Source: Treponema sp. (GTDB lineage: Bacteria > Spirochaetota > Spirochaetia > Treponematales > Treponemataceae). Taken from it: 32,335 bases of DNA. Shown here piece after piece: positions 22,386-30,786 of this stretch (position 1 is the first letter of the stretch; each line of letters begins with the position of its first letter). Position numbers and translations under genes: made by a program. Where the stretch lies: positions 1-32,335 of the forward strand of contig JAKSTL010000025.1 in assembly GCA_024402595.1 (NCBI GenBank), read 5' to 3'. The notes under the pieces are model-generated. The model saw nothing but the letters and a program-made list of their open reading frames with translations. It had not been told where the DNA came from and made no database searches.

Positions 22386-24356
22386 ATGGCAAAATATCAA
22401 TTTCAAACAGAAGTAAATCAGCTTCTAAAATTAATCATTCATTCTCTTTATTCAAACAAAGACATTTTCCTTCGAGAAATTATTTCCAACGGTTCAGATG
22501 CTTTGGATAAATTAAAGTATCTTACAGTTTCAGATGAAGCTTACAAAACAATAAAGTTTGAACCTCGCTTGGATATTACTTTTGACGAGGCAAATGCAGT
22601 TCTTACAGTTCAAGATTCTGGAATTGGTATGAACGATGAAGATTTAACAAACAATCTTGGAACCATCGCTCGTTCCGGAACAAAGGCTTTTATGGAAAAA
22701 CTTACCTCCGAAGCCGCAAAAGATTCTGCTTTAATCGGACAATTTGGTGTTGGTTTTTATTCCGCTTTTATGGCCGCCAAAAAAATTGATGTATACACAA
22801 GAAAAGCCGCAGGTGATGGAAAAATCTGGCACTGGAGTTCTGATGGAACAAACTCTTATGATATAGAAGAAATTGTTGTAGATTCTTCAACTGCAGTAAA
22901 ATATGGCTTTAACAATCCTGAACTTACAGGTTCTGCAATTGAAATGCATTTAAATGACGACAGCAAAGAATATGCAAGCCGCTGGAAGATTGAAGAACTT
23001 ATAAAAAAATATTCAGACCATATTGCTTTCCCAATTTATCTTCACTACGAACAGAAAAAATACGACGATAAAGGAAATGTAACAGACACAGAAAATAAAG
23101 TTGATCAGGTAAACAGTGCTTCGGCTTTGTGGAAACGTTCAAAATCTGAACTTAAAGCAGAAGATTACAACGAGTTCTACAAAACTTTTGGTCACGACGG
23201 TCAGGAACCTTTACACTATGTTCACACCCATGCAGAAGGAACTCAGGAATATACAACTTTGTTCTTTATTCCACAAACAGCTCCTTATGATATGTATCAG
23301 GCAGATTATCAGAGTGGTTTAAAACTTTATGTAAAACGAGTTTTCATTACCGACGATGACCGTGAACTTTTACCTTCTTATTTGCGCTTTGTTCGTGGTA
23401 TTATCGATTCCGAAGATTTACCATTAAATGTTAGCCGCGAAATCCTGCAGCAAAACAGAATCTTAGACAACATTAAAAACTCTTCTGTAAAAAAATTGCT
23501 CAGCGAGTTTAAAAAACTTGGTGACGAAGCAGACAAAGCTAAAAAATCAGAAAACCCAACAGAAGACGAAAAGAAAGCCATTGAAAAATGGAACAAGTTT
23601 GTTAAGAACTTTAACCGCCCAATGAAAGAAGGATTATATTCAGATTTTGGCAACCGAGAACAAATTGCAGAAATTGTTCGCTTTAAGTCTACAGATGCTT
23701 CTGGTATTGGCGAAGACAATTGGACAAGCTTTGCAGATTATGTTCAGAGAATGAAGCCTGAACAAAAGTCTATTTTCTACATTTCTGGAAGTGACGAAAA
23801 GAACTTAAGAGAAAATCCTTTACTTAAAGCTTATGTAGCAAAAGGTTTTGAAGTTCTTGTAATGGCAGATGATATTGACGACATTGTTATTCCAGGATTT
23901 GGAAAATACAAAGATTTTGAAATTAAAGCTGTAAATCGTTCTGGTTCTGATGAAGATTTAGGTGGCGATAAAGAAGAAGCAAAAAAGAAGGAAGAAGAGT
24001 TCAAACCTGTAACAGACAAAATTGCAAAAGCTCTTGGCGAAAAAGTAAAGGAAGTTAAACTTTCTAAAACTTTAAGCGGCGAAAATCCTTCTTGTATCGT
24101 TGTTGATGAAAATGATCCAAGTTATCAGATGATTCAAATGATGAAAGCTATGGGACAGCCTGGTCCAGAATTAAAACCAATTCTTGAAGTTAATGGCGAC
24201 CACCCAATTCTTGCAAAAATCAAAGATTCTGATGATGAAGCTTTAATTGAAGATGTTTCCGAAGTTCTTCTTTCACAGGCTTTGTTAATTGCCGGCGTTG
24301 AATTAAAAGAACCAGCAACTTTTGTAAAACATTTGAACAATTTGCTTTCTAAATAA
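22386..24356 (+). CDS. htpG: Molecular chaperone HtpG (Hsp90)
   Basis: A 656-residue Hsp90. The start is the ATG at 22386, with GGAG seven bases upstream; an in-frame TTG at 22374 is part of that ribosome site region. The N-terminal GHKL ATPase domain shows REIISNGSDALDKL (30-43, catalytic E31), DSGIGM (77-82), GTIARSGT (92-99) and GQFGVGFYSA (118-127). The middle domain contains the catalytic-loop region RGIIDSEDLPLNVSREILQQ, and the C-terminal dimerisation domain ends without MEEVD, as in bacteria. It assists folding of client proteins under stress. It is a single-gene unit with its own terminator. Confidence 0.97.
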   Translation: MAKYQFQTEVNQLLKLIIHSLYSNKDIFLREIISNGSDALDKLKYLTVSDEAYKTIKFEPRLDITFDEANAVLTVQDSGIGMNDEDLTNNLGTIARSGTKAFMEKLTSEAAKDSALIGQFGVGFYSAFMAAKKIDVYTRKAAGDGKIWHWSSDGTNSYDIEEIVVDSSTAVKYGFNNPELTGSAIEMHLNDDSKEYASRWKIEELIKKYSDHIAFPIYLHYEQKKYDDKGNVTDTENKVDQVNSASALWKRSKSELKAEDYNEFYKTFGHDGQEPLHYVHTHAEGTQEYTTLFFIPQTAPYDMYQADYQSGLKLYVKRVFITDDDRELLPSYLRFVRGIIDSEDLPLNVSREILQQNRILDNIKNSSVKKLLSEFKKLGDEADKAKKSENPTEDEKKAIEKWNKFVKNFNRPMKEGLYSDFGNREQIAEIVRFKSTDASGIGEDNWTSFADYVQRMKPEQKSIFYISGSDEKNLRENPLLKAYVAKGFEVLVMADDIDDIVIPGFGKYKDFEIKAVNRSGSDEDLGGDKEEAKKKEEEFKPVTDKIAKALGEKVKEVKLSKTLSGENPSCIVVDENDPSYQMIQMMKAMGQPGPELKPILEVNGDHPILAKIKDSDDEALIEDVSEVLLSQALLIAGVELKEPATFVKHLNNLLSK

Positions 24357-24364
24357 TTAAACTA

Positions 24365-24478
24365 ACTTGCCAAGGTATGGAAGGATGCCGAAGGCAGTAA
24401 AAAAGAAGATGTTCGTTACGACAGTAATGGACATCTTTTTTTTTACCGCGCGTTAGCAAGTCCTGGAACACCGTTTTG
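24365..24478 (+). repeat. GC-rich element embedding the htpG terminator
   Basis: CTTGCCAAGGTATGGAAGGATGCCGAAGGC on the left and GCGCGTTAGCAAGTCCTGG on the right carry complementary ACTTGC/GCAAGT ends. Between them AGATGT/ACATCT with flanking A and T runs (24399-24444) forms a terminator with nine T bases. Both parts look like one insertion-like unit. Confidence 0.55.
24399..24444 (+). terminator. Terminator of htpG
   Basis: AAGATGT and ACATCTT arms, extended by A/T runs, then T9 at 24436-24444. Confidence 0.65.
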
Positions 24479-24575
24479 TATAAATGCCTTTGGCCCAGTT
24501 TTTTACTTTACTTTATTATTTGAACTATTTTTTTTTTTAATTTATAATCCTTTTTACTACAAGGAGCTCTTCCAA

Positions 24576-25361
24576 ATGATTATAGATTTTCATGCCCATA
24601 TTTATCCGGAAAAAATTGCAGAAAAAGCTACCAAGGCCATAAGCACTTTTTATGAAAATGCTCCAATGCGATATCACGGAAGTTCCACAGAATTACTTTT
24701 AAGTGGTGCAAAAATTGGCGTTGAGCACTATGTTGTTCATTCTACTGCCACCAAAGAAGCCCAAGTTGAATCCATAAACAATTTTATTATAGACGAAACT
24801 CAAAAACATAAAGAGTTTGTTGGCTTTGGAACTATGCATCCAAATTATGCAAACTTTGAACAGGAAATTAGCCGTATAAAAAATGCTGGACTAAAAGGAA
24901 TAAAGCTTCACCCAGATTTTCAACAGTTCCAAATTGATGACCCAAAAATGGACAATCTTTATGAATGTTTTGCAGCGGCCGATTTACCAGTTTTAATTCA
25001 TGCTGGAGATTACCGTTTTGATTTTTCTGGTCCAGTGCGCATTCGTAATGTTATAGATAAACATCCAAACTTAACTGTAATTGCGGCACATTTTGGCGGT
25101 TATACAGAATGGGATGATGCTATAGAATATCTTGTGGGTCAGAACATTTATTTTGATACTTCGAGTACATTGTGGAAGCTTCCTTTGGAAACTGCTCAAA
25201 AAATGATTTATGCTCACGGCGTGGAACATTTTTTATTTGGCACCGATTTTCCAATGTGGGATCATGAACAGGAATTAAAAAGCTTTAAAACTCTTGGACT
25301 AAGCCCAGATGAAAACGAAGCTATTCTTTATACCAACGCAAAAAAACTTCTTAAATTATAA
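24576..25361 (+). CDS. Amidohydrolase family protein (amidohydrolase_2)
   Basis: A 261-residue TIM-barrel metal hydrolase. Metal ligands are the HAH pair H6/H8 (IDFHAHIYP), a His in GIKLHPDF, LIHAGD, IAAHFGG and the Asp in FGTDFPM. This is the amidohydrolase_2 set, a group of hydrolases and decarboxylases acting on small cyclic or carboxylated metabolites; the substrate is unknown. AAGGAG precedes the ATG by nine bases. azlC begins 27 bases after its stop, so the three genes probably form an operon, linking the enzyme loosely to amino-acid export. Confidence 0.85.
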   Translation: MIIDFHAHIYPEKIAEKATKAISTFYENAPMRYHGSSTELLLSGAKIGVEHYVVHSTATKEAQVESINNFIIDETQKHKEFVGFGTMHPNYANFEQEISRIKNAGLKGIKLHPDFQQFQIDDPKMDNLYECFAAADLPVLIHAGDYRFDFSGPVRIRNVIDKHPNLTVIAAHFGGYTEWDDAIEYLVGQNIYFDTSSTLWKLPLETAQKMIYAHGVEHFLFGTDFPMWDHEQELKSFKTLGLSPDENEAILYTNAKKLLKL

Positions 25362-25388
25362 TGTCTTTCAATTCAAAAGGATTCTAAA

Positions 25389-26114
25389 ATGAACAAAAAA
25401 CCGTTTTTAGAAGGAATCCGCGATGGAGTTCCTATTGGTCTTGGATATTTTGCTGTTGCTTTTTCTTTAGGCATTGTGGCACAAAAAGCACAATTAAATG
25501 CTTTTCAAGGATTTATTGCAAGTTTTTTTAATGTGGCATCGGCTGGAGAAAATGCACTTTTTAATTCTATTCTCGAAAGTGCCACTTATATAGAAGTTGC
25601 TATTATTACTTTTGTAGTAAACGCCCGCTATTTTTTAATGAGCTGTGCATTAAGTCAACGGTTTAGTCCGGAAACAAAGTTTTTTCACAGGCTTTTAGTT
25701 GGTTTTGGAGTTACAGACGAAATCTTTGGCATTTCCATTGCGCGTGAAGGTTATTTGAATCCTTGGTATAACTACGGAGCCATTTTTATTTCTGTCCCTT
25801 TATGGAGTATTGGAACTTCCTTGGGAATTATTGCAGGAAACATTCTTCCCGCTCGAGTTGTTAGTGCTCTTTCTGTTGCTTTGTACGGAATGTTCATTGC
25901 CATTATTATTCCACCGGCAAAAAAAGATTTAATTATTACTATTGCCATTGTTGTAAGTTTTATTTCTAGTTATCTTTGCGGAATTATTCCTGGAATAAAA
26001 ACGCTTTCTGGTGGAACTCGTACCATCATTCTTACAGTAGTAATTTCTGCTATTATAGCACTTATTAAACCTGTAAAAGATGAAGAAACTGAATCAAAAG
26101 GAGATGCAGAATAA
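25389..26114 (+). CDS. azlC: AzlC-family branched-chain amino acid exporter, large subunit
   Basis: A 241-residue membrane protein. Marker segments are the opening FLEGIRDGVPIGLGYFAVAFSLG, VVNARYFLMSCALS and FGVTDEIFGIS, all typical of AzlC. About six hydrophobic segments. AzlC works with the small AzlD to export branched-chain amino acids or their analogues (known in Bacillus subtilis for 4-azaleucine). Its stop overlaps the azlD start by one base. It lies 27 bases after the amidohydrolase gene. Confidence 0.92.
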   Translation: MNKKPFLEGIRDGVPIGLGYFAVAFSLGIVAQKAQLNAFQGFIASFFNVASAGENALFNSILESATYIEVAIITFVVNARYFLMSCALSQRFSPETKFFHRLLVGFGVTDEIFGISIAREGYLNPWYNYGAIFISVPLWSIGTSLGIIAGNILPARVVSALSVALYGMFIAIIIPPAKKDLIITIAIVVSFISSYLCGIIPGIKTLSGGTRTIILTVVISAIIALIKPVKDEETESKGDAE

Positions 26115-26422
26115 TGAAAGGAAACGCCTATATTTATATTTTTACAGCCGCTATTGTTTCTTATTTAATTCGTGTGCTGCCTTTAACTTTAATCAGAAAA
26201 CCTATTACCAATAGATTCATAAAATCTTTTTTATACTATGTGCCTTATGTTACTTTAGCAGTTATGACTTTTCCTGCAATTTTTGAAGCAACACAATCAC
26301 CTTTGGCAGGAATTATTGCTTTGGTTGTAGGAATTGTTGTTTCTTACTTTGGACTTGGACTTTTTCCTGTAGCTTGTATTTGTTGTGGAATAGTTTTTAT
26401 TGCGGAATTATTCTTGTGCTAA
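26114..26422 (+). CDS. azlD: AzlD-family exporter small subunit
   Basis: A 102-residue protein with about four hydrophobic segments. The N-terminal YLIRVLPLTLIRKPITNRFIKSFLYYVPYVTLAVMTFPAI pattern is diagnostic of AzlD. The ATG overlaps the azlC stop (TAATG), and AAAAGGAG lies in the end of azlC. It forms the exporter complex with AzlC in the inner membrane. Confidence 0.9.
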   Translation: MKGNAYIYIFTAAIVSYLIRVLPLTLIRKPITNRFIKSFLYYVPYVTLAVMTFPAIFEATQSPLAGIIALVVGIVVSYFGLGLFPVACICCGIVFIAELFLC

Positions 26423-26506
26423 AAGTTTATATCAAGAGTTTGTATCAAGACTTTGTATTAAAAGTTTGGGCATAAATTGTTAGCTAAAACTTTGTACTTA
26501 AAAGGA

Positions 26507-26553
26507 CATAAAAAAAGCTGGGAACTCCAATGCATTTGGCAAATCCCAGCTTT
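26507..26553 (-). terminator. Terminator of the GlsB-like gene, shared with azlD end
   Basis: AAAGCTGGGA (26514-26523) and TCCCAGCTTT (26544-26553) form a perfect 10-bp stem. On the minus strand a T-rich run follows, so it best serves the minus-strand gene. Confidence 0.6.
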
Positions 26554-26671
26554 GGGGATGTCCAAAAAGTTCGCATCATAGCGTCATCCTGAACTAGTTT
26601 CAGGATCTCACACTAAATCTAGTGGGATGCTGAATCAAGTTCAGCATGACAAATACTTGTTGGACATCCCC
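26554..26671. repeat. Nested palindromic element
   Basis: Outer perfect arms GGGGATGTCCAA (26554-26565) and TTGGACATCCCC (26660-26671) enclose two inner hairpins, ATCCTGAA...TTTCAGGAT and ATGCTGAA...TTCAGCAT. The inner hairpins belong to the same repeat family as those in the origin region after 30.1 kb. Confidence 0.75.
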
Positions 26672-26687
26672 TGTTTTGGTAAAAAAA

Positions 26688-26936
26688 TTACCACTTCTTT
26701 CCAAAAATCATTCTGGCAATAACAATAACAAGACAAGTTCCAACAACATCAATAAGAATGTTTACGATTAAACCGCCACCAATACCAAACAAAGAGAAGA
26801 TTGCCTGTCCAATTGCAGCACCAATAACACCAATCAAACAGTTAATCCAAAAACCGTGTTTACTTTTCATAACAAGGCCTGCAAGCCAGCCAACCAAAGC
26901 ACCAATCAAAATTGTAAGAACAATAGCAAGAATCAT
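26688..26936 (-). CDS. GlsB/YeaQ/YmgE-type small membrane protein
   Basis: An 82-residue protein from the ATG at 26936, with GGAG seven bases upstream; the longer frame to 27005 lacks one. It has three glycine-rich membrane segments and the family markers IGALVGWLAGLVM and GFWINCLIGVIGAAIGQAIF. Members are called transglycosylase-associated or general stress proteins, mostly without known biochemical function. It is a single-gene unit ending at the terminator before the nested palindrome. Confidence 0.85.
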   Translation of the reverse strand: MILAIVLTILIGALVGWLAGLVMKSKHGFWINCLIGVIGAAIGQAIFSLFGIGGGLIVNILIDVVGTCLVIVIARMIFGKKW

Positions 26937-27061
26937 CTTAATTCTCCAAAAAATAAGCTGTAATTTTTTTAAACTTCTCAACGACTTACAGTTTTTAAAT
27001 CTCACAATTTTTATTCTACTTATTTTTATACTATATGAATAAAGTTAAAACAAGAGGTTTT

Positions 27062-27170
27062 AACTTGCGAAGGCGTGAAAGGGGCGCGAAGCGCGTGTGA
27101 GCCAAAGGCGAACACCGTCCGTAGGTAAGCCCTGGAAGGCCGTTAGGTGGTTGGGATGGCAATTTTGCGG
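27062..27170 (-). repeat. GC-rich dispersed repeat in a 362-bp gap
   Basis: Contains GGGGCGCGAAGCGCG and CCGTCCGTAGGTAAGCC (27115-27131, inverted match to 22223-22240). The AT-rich remainder (26937-27060 and 27171-27298) should hold the two divergent promoters, but none stands out. Confidence 0.6.
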
Positions 27171-27298
27171 AAGCGATTTATTTTTATCTTTTAAGGTTCG
27201 CCCAAAATAAAAAAAAGAAAACTAACAGGCGTTCAATTTTAGTTATCAGTTTTGATTTTCTTTGATATAATTTTTAAACTATATTTTTTGGAGTTCTT

Positions 27299-28375
27299 AT
27301 GAAAAAAAAGTTACTGTTGTTAATTCCTGGCATTCCTCTAGGATTAGTTTTGTTGGTTTTATTGTTCTTTGGTTTTTTGACTATTATTGAATATAGACCT
27401 GGCCCAATTGATGAAGTTTCATACACTTCTAAAGAAAATCAAATTGAAACTGGCAAAGATTACAAGCTTATGACCTGGAATATTGGTTATGCTGGCCTTG
27501 GTAAAAACGAAGATTTTTTTATGGATGGTGGAAAAAAAGTTCAACCAGATTCAAAACAAAAAGTGCAGAATTATTTTGACGGAATTAAAAATACTTTAGC
27601 CCAAAACAATGCCGACATTTTGTTCATCCAAGAAATTGATACAAAATCAAAACGCTCGTACAAAATCAATCAAGTGCAAGCAATTTCTGATTTTACAAAA
27701 ATGGGTAACGCTTTTGCCATAAATTACAAATGCCTGTTTGTACCTTTTCCACTTCCACCAATCGGTCTAATTGAAAGTGGCGTTTCAACTTTTTCTTCAT
27801 TTAAAACAACTTCTGCACAGCGTTATGCTTTGCCTTGCTCTTTTAAATGGCCAGTGCGCATTGCTAATTTAAAAAGATGTATGCTTGTTGAACGATTGCC
27901 TGTTTACGAAAATGGTCAACCTACTGGCAAAGAATTAGTTTTAGTAAACTTCCACCTCGAAGCTTATGACAACGGCGAAGGAAAAATTGCTCAGACAAAA
28001 GTGCTGGTAGATTTTATTACCGAAGAATATGCTAAAGGAAACTATGTAATTGCGGGTGGTGATTTCAATCAGCGTTTCCCAATGGATACATTAAAATATC
28101 CGATTGTTTGGCCAGATGGTTGGCAGCCTGGAAATCTTGATGAAAATATGTTGCCACCTGGTTGGAGTTATGCTGTTGATTATTCAAATCCAACTTGCCG
28201 CTCAGTAGAGTTTCCATACAATGATGAACGAGCTGCGACACACAACTGGCAGTATTATGTAATCGATGGATTCCTTCTTTCGCCAAATGTAAAAAATATA
28301 AATACAAAAGTTGATAATCGTGATTTTGAAAACTCAGATCATAATCCTGTAGTTATGCTTTTTGAATTGAAGTAA
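27299..28375 (+). CDS. Membrane-anchored endonuclease/exonuclease/phosphatase (EEP) family hydrolase
   Basis: A 358-residue protein with an N-terminal membrane anchor (residues 5-29) and an EEP catalytic domain outside the cytoplasm. The metal and catalytic motifs are in order: TWNIGYAGL (N61), FIQEID (E112), VNFHLEAYD, AGGDFNQR, a YVIDGFLLS strand and SDHNPVV with the final catalytic His. The family includes phosphodiesterases, DNases and sphingomyelinases; an envelope-anchored member could act on lipids or nucleic acids, which the sequence does not resolve. GGAG lies six bases before the ATG. It is a single gene. Confidence 0.88.
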   Translation: MKKKLLLLIPGIPLGLVLLVLLFFGFLTIIEYRPGPIDEVSYTSKENQIETGKDYKLMTWNIGYAGLGKNEDFFMDGGKKVQPDSKQKVQNYFDGIKNTLAQNNADILFIQEIDTKSKRSYKINQVQAISDFTKMGNAFAINYKCLFVPFPLPPIGLIESGVSTFSSFKTTSAQRYALPCSFKWPVRIANLKRCMLVERLPVYENGQPTGKELVLVNFHLEAYDNGEGKIAQTKVLVDFITEEYAKGNYVIAGGDFNQRFPMDTLKYPIVWPDGWQPGNLDENMLPPGWSYAVDYSNPTCRSVEFPYNDERAATHNWQYYVIDGFLLSPNVKNINTKVDNRDFENSDHNPVVMLFELK

Positions 28376-28556
28376 ATCTGGTTTACTCAAATTGTTTATT
28401 ATGGCGCTTTTTGTTCATTTAATTTGTAACAATTTTAGAAGCCATTTATGTTTGTAGAAATAAAAAATATTTTACCAATGCACTAATTTATGCGGCAGTT
28501 GGATGTTTTAGAAACAATCAGACAAAATCGTTTTAAAAATGCTCAATGACCGCAAA

Positions 28557-28584
28557 TTGATTGCATTAAATATTATACTATACA
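28557..28584 (+). promoter_or_regulatory. Promoter of the outer-membrane protein gene
   Basis: TTGATT (28557-28562), a 16-base spacer and TATACA (28579-28584); the start codon lies 16 bases further on. The rest of the 225-bp gap shows only a weak AAATTGTT/AACAATTT inverted repeat near 28389-28435. Confidence 0.45.
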
Positions 28585-28600
28585 TTTTAAGAGGTATTTT

Positions 28601-29575
28601 ATGAAAAAAATTGCTTTTATTTTGGGTGCACTTCTGATGATTGGAGGAACAAGTTTTGCTCAAAGTTGGACTTATTCTTTAACAACAGATTTTGCTTATT
28701 ATCCTCAATCGGACTTTGTTGCATCAAGTGCAGCTCCTGGAAGTAAAAGTTCTCACTTTGCTCCTCTTACCGGGGCTTACAGTGGAATCGAGTTGCGAAC
28801 AACTGGCTTTGCAGATTATACAATTCCAACTCCTCTTGGTGAGCACTGGCTTGTAAGTGATGCATCTATTGTTCTTGAACCAGCTTTAGAACTTACACCA
28901 GTTTCTTTGCGACCAATGTTTTCGGCTAGTTTTACACCGCTGCCTTTTTTAATTTTTAGTGCTGGAAGTTCATTTGGTCTAGGATGGAATGTTCTTGGTT
29001 TTGAAGGTCTTTGTTATCTGGATACTCCAACTTCCAATTATAAACCATTAAAAACTTTTAATAATTTCTATTATGATTTCTGGGCTCAGGCAACTTTCCA
29101 ATTTGATACAGGTGCAATTATTCCTGGCGATTGGAGTCATGTTGTTATGTTGGCCAGTTATCAGATTTGTTACTCAGCTTTAACAAATGTTGCCAACGGT
29201 CAAATCTATGAATGGCAGGCAAGCGTAAACAAAGCAAACGGATTAAAATATTATTCTTCTATTATACTTGCTTATCAAATGCCATTAGTTCTTTACAGAG
29301 CAGGTGCAATGGTAGATTTAGAAGGACACTACAACTCATCTGATTACGGAAAACTAGGTAACAATTTCCAAGGCAATTTCCAATCCGTAGCAATCAGCCC
29401 ATTCCTTCAGTTAAATCTTGGCACAAAAAATGAACTCTATTTTTTGGCAGGATTCTCGAACCGCCGAAGCTTTACCACATCTCACAATTCCGAATGCGAC
29501 GAACCATATTTAATCGCAAATGGTACAGAATGGTTCTTCAATCGATTCGCTCTAAGTTGGACACATTATTTTTAA
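28601..29575 (+). CDS. Putative outer-membrane beta-barrel protein
   Basis: A 324-residue protein. Residues 1-20 are a signal peptide (cleavage after SFA, before Q). The remainder is rich in alternating hydrophobic/aromatic strands (for example ALELTPVSLRPMFSASF, YYSSIILAYQMPLVLYRAG and SPFLQLNLGTKNELYFLAGF). It ends SWTHYF, with the C-terminal Phe and alternating aromatics expected of a BAM-inserted barrel. I do not recognise a named family. AGAGGT lies before the ATG. It is the last gene before the putative origin, transcribed towards it. Confidence 0.7.
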   Translation: MKKIAFILGALLMIGGTSFAQSWTYSLTTDFAYYPQSDFVASSAAPGSKSSHFAPLTGAYSGIELRTTGFADYTIPTPLGEHWLVSDASIVLEPALELTPVSLRPMFSASFTPLPFLIFSAGSSFGLGWNVLGFEGLCYLDTPTSNYKPLKTFNNFYYDFWAQATFQFDTGAIIPGDWSHVVMLASYQICYSALTNVANGQIYEWQASVNKANGLKYYSSIILAYQMPLVLYRAGAMVDLEGHYNSSDYGKLGNNFQGNFQSVAISPFLQLNLGTKNELYFLAGFSNRRSFTTSHNSECDEPYLIANGTEWFFNRFALSWTHYF

Positions 29576-29603
29576 TCTTCCATTTCTTTATTTTTTTAAT
29601 ATG

Positions 29604-29800
29604 GGCGGAAGCGTAAACCACAACACGCCTTCCGTCCTTCGCTCCCGCTCATCCCCACAGCTAACGCTGACTTCGCAGATTCTCTGCTCGTAGACTCACT
29701 CAAAATCTTGCTTCGCAATCTTTTGCCGGCTTTCAGCCGTCGTTCCCTATGGGGACTAAAGGGACTCCACGCTTTGCGCGCATTCTATTTTAAAACTTAC
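29604..29800. repeat. GC-rich repeat block next to the origin
   Basis: A GC-rich stretch with short palindromes (GCCGGCTTTCAGCCG; TCCCTATGGGGA) and CTTCGC/GCTTCGC motifs, without a credible gene. It separates the outer-membrane protein gene from the first parS-like site. Confidence 0.5.
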
Positions 29801-29833
29801 GAACGGTTATTAGTTAACTTTTTATATGTTTTT

Positions 29834-29849
29834 TGTTTCACGAGAAACA
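29834..29849 (-). promoter_or_regulatory. parS-like site 1
   Basis: TGTTTCACGAGAAACA on the plus strand, which is TGTTTCTCGTGAAACA on the minus strand. One base from the canonical parS TGTTTCACGTGAAACA. Confidence 0.75.
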
Positions 29850-29879
29850 TTAAAACCACCTTCACTCACCCATTCAAAG

Positions 29880-29988
29880 TTATCCACAAAGTTATCCACA
29901 ATTGTGGATAAGTACCCACTTTTTTAACATCAAAAAAATCACCAAGTTATGAACAATTGTGGATAACTTCCCAAAAAAATGTGGATAA
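29880..29988. other. DnaA-box cluster, probable oriC core
   Basis: Five perfect TTATCCACA boxes: 29880-29888 and 29892-29900 on plus; 29903-29911, 29958-29966 and 29980-29988 on minus. The second and third form the 20-bp palindrome TTATCCACAATTGTGGATAA. A degenerate box TTATGAACA (29947-29955) faces the fourth with the same geometry. AT-rich sequence with a TTATTATTAA stretch (30054-30063) follows and could be the unwinding element. Chance expectation for this 9-mer over the window is below one; one further copy occurs inside the acyl-CoA synthetase gene. Confidence 0.82.
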
Positions 29989-30079
29989 CTTAAGTCACAA
30001 AAAAATACCTGTTCATCATATTCAAATTGCGCCCAGTTTTTGTATTACAACAATTATTATTAAAAAGTGAAATAAAAAC

Positions 30080-30095
30080 TGTTTCTCGTGAAACA
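30080..30095 (+). promoter_or_regulatory. parS-like site 2
   Basis: TGTTTCTCGTGAAACA, on the other side of the DnaA boxes from site 1. Confidence 0.75.
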
Positions 30096-30113
30096 TTATA
30101 AAAAACTTTTCGT

Positions 30114-30198
30114 CGTCCTGCTGAACTTATTTCAGCATCGCACTTTATATGATATACATCTTTTGGTGGTGAGATCCCGAATCAACTTCGGGATGACG
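30114..30198. repeat. Double-hairpin repeat, first unit
   Basis: Left hairpin CTGAA...TTCAG and right hairpin CCCGAA-TCAAC-TTCGGG, joined by GATATACATCTTTTGGTGGTG. Related units or part-units start near 30227, 30455, 30568, 30679, 30829, 31652, 31800, 31949 and 32202. Confidence 0.8.
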
Positions 30199-30210
30199 GG
30201 TTTGCGTTCG

Positions 30211-30334
30211 GAATACAGAAAAATCTGTCATGCTGAACTAGTTTTAGCATCCCACTTAAAATGATATACATTTTTTAGCTGTAAGATAGCTGTTTAATAA
30301 GTAAGTTTTGCGGTGGTTGAGGCTCTCGAAACCA
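30211..30334 (+). repeat. Long direct repeat A, copy 1
   Basis: Nearly identical to 30663-30786 (offset 452). It contains a left hairpin and then TAGCTGTAAGATAGCTG and GGTGGTTGAGGCTCTCGAAACC. Confidence 0.75.
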
Positions 30335-30454
30335 CCTTACTAAAATAAATAATCTTTTCGCCAAGTTTCTTCTAATCTAATCAAAAGGTTTAATAACACT
30401 GCTAAAACTTCTTAGACACCCCATGACAGCTTTCTGTTTGTAATATGATAACAT

Positions 30455-30650
30455 GTCATGCTGAACTCGTTTCAGCATCTCATATAAAATAATATACATC
30501 TTCTGGTAGTGAAATCCCGAATCAACTTCGGGATGACAAGATTGTGATTGGGATTACAGAAAAATCTGTCATGCTGAACTCGTTTCACCATCTCATATAA
30601 AATAATATACATCTTCTGGTAGTGAGATCCCGATTCAAGTTCGAGATGAC
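30455..30650. repeat. Two tandem double-hairpin units
   Basis: Units at 30455-30538 and 30568-30650 each have the ATGCTGAA arm and the CCCGA...TCGGG or TCGAG arm, with the linker CATCTTCTGGTAGTG. The second unit has decayed arms (TTTCACCAT; TTCGAGATG). Confidence 0.75.
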
Positions 30651-30662
30651 AAGTTTGTGTCG

Positions 30663-30786
30663 AAATACAGAAAAATCTGTCATGCTGAACTCGTTTCACC
30701 ATCCCACTTAAAATGATATACATTTTTTAGCTGTAAGATAGCTGTTTAATAAGTAAGTTTTGCGGTGGTTGAGGCTCTCGAAACCA
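30663..30786 (+). repeat. Long direct repeat A, copy 2
   Basis: Partner of 30211-30334. The right end is broken after AAACCA and runs into another repeat unit. Confidence 0.75.

Noticed and set aside
29708..29911. A 67-codon frame running into the DnaA boxes
   Set aside because: It crosses a GC-rich repeat and the origin core, lacks a ribosome site and resembles nothing.
30472..30723. An 83-codon frame in the repeat region
   Set aside because: Its protein is just the translated repeat (MYIIL...MVKRVQHDRFFC twice), so it follows from the repeat units and not from coding selection.
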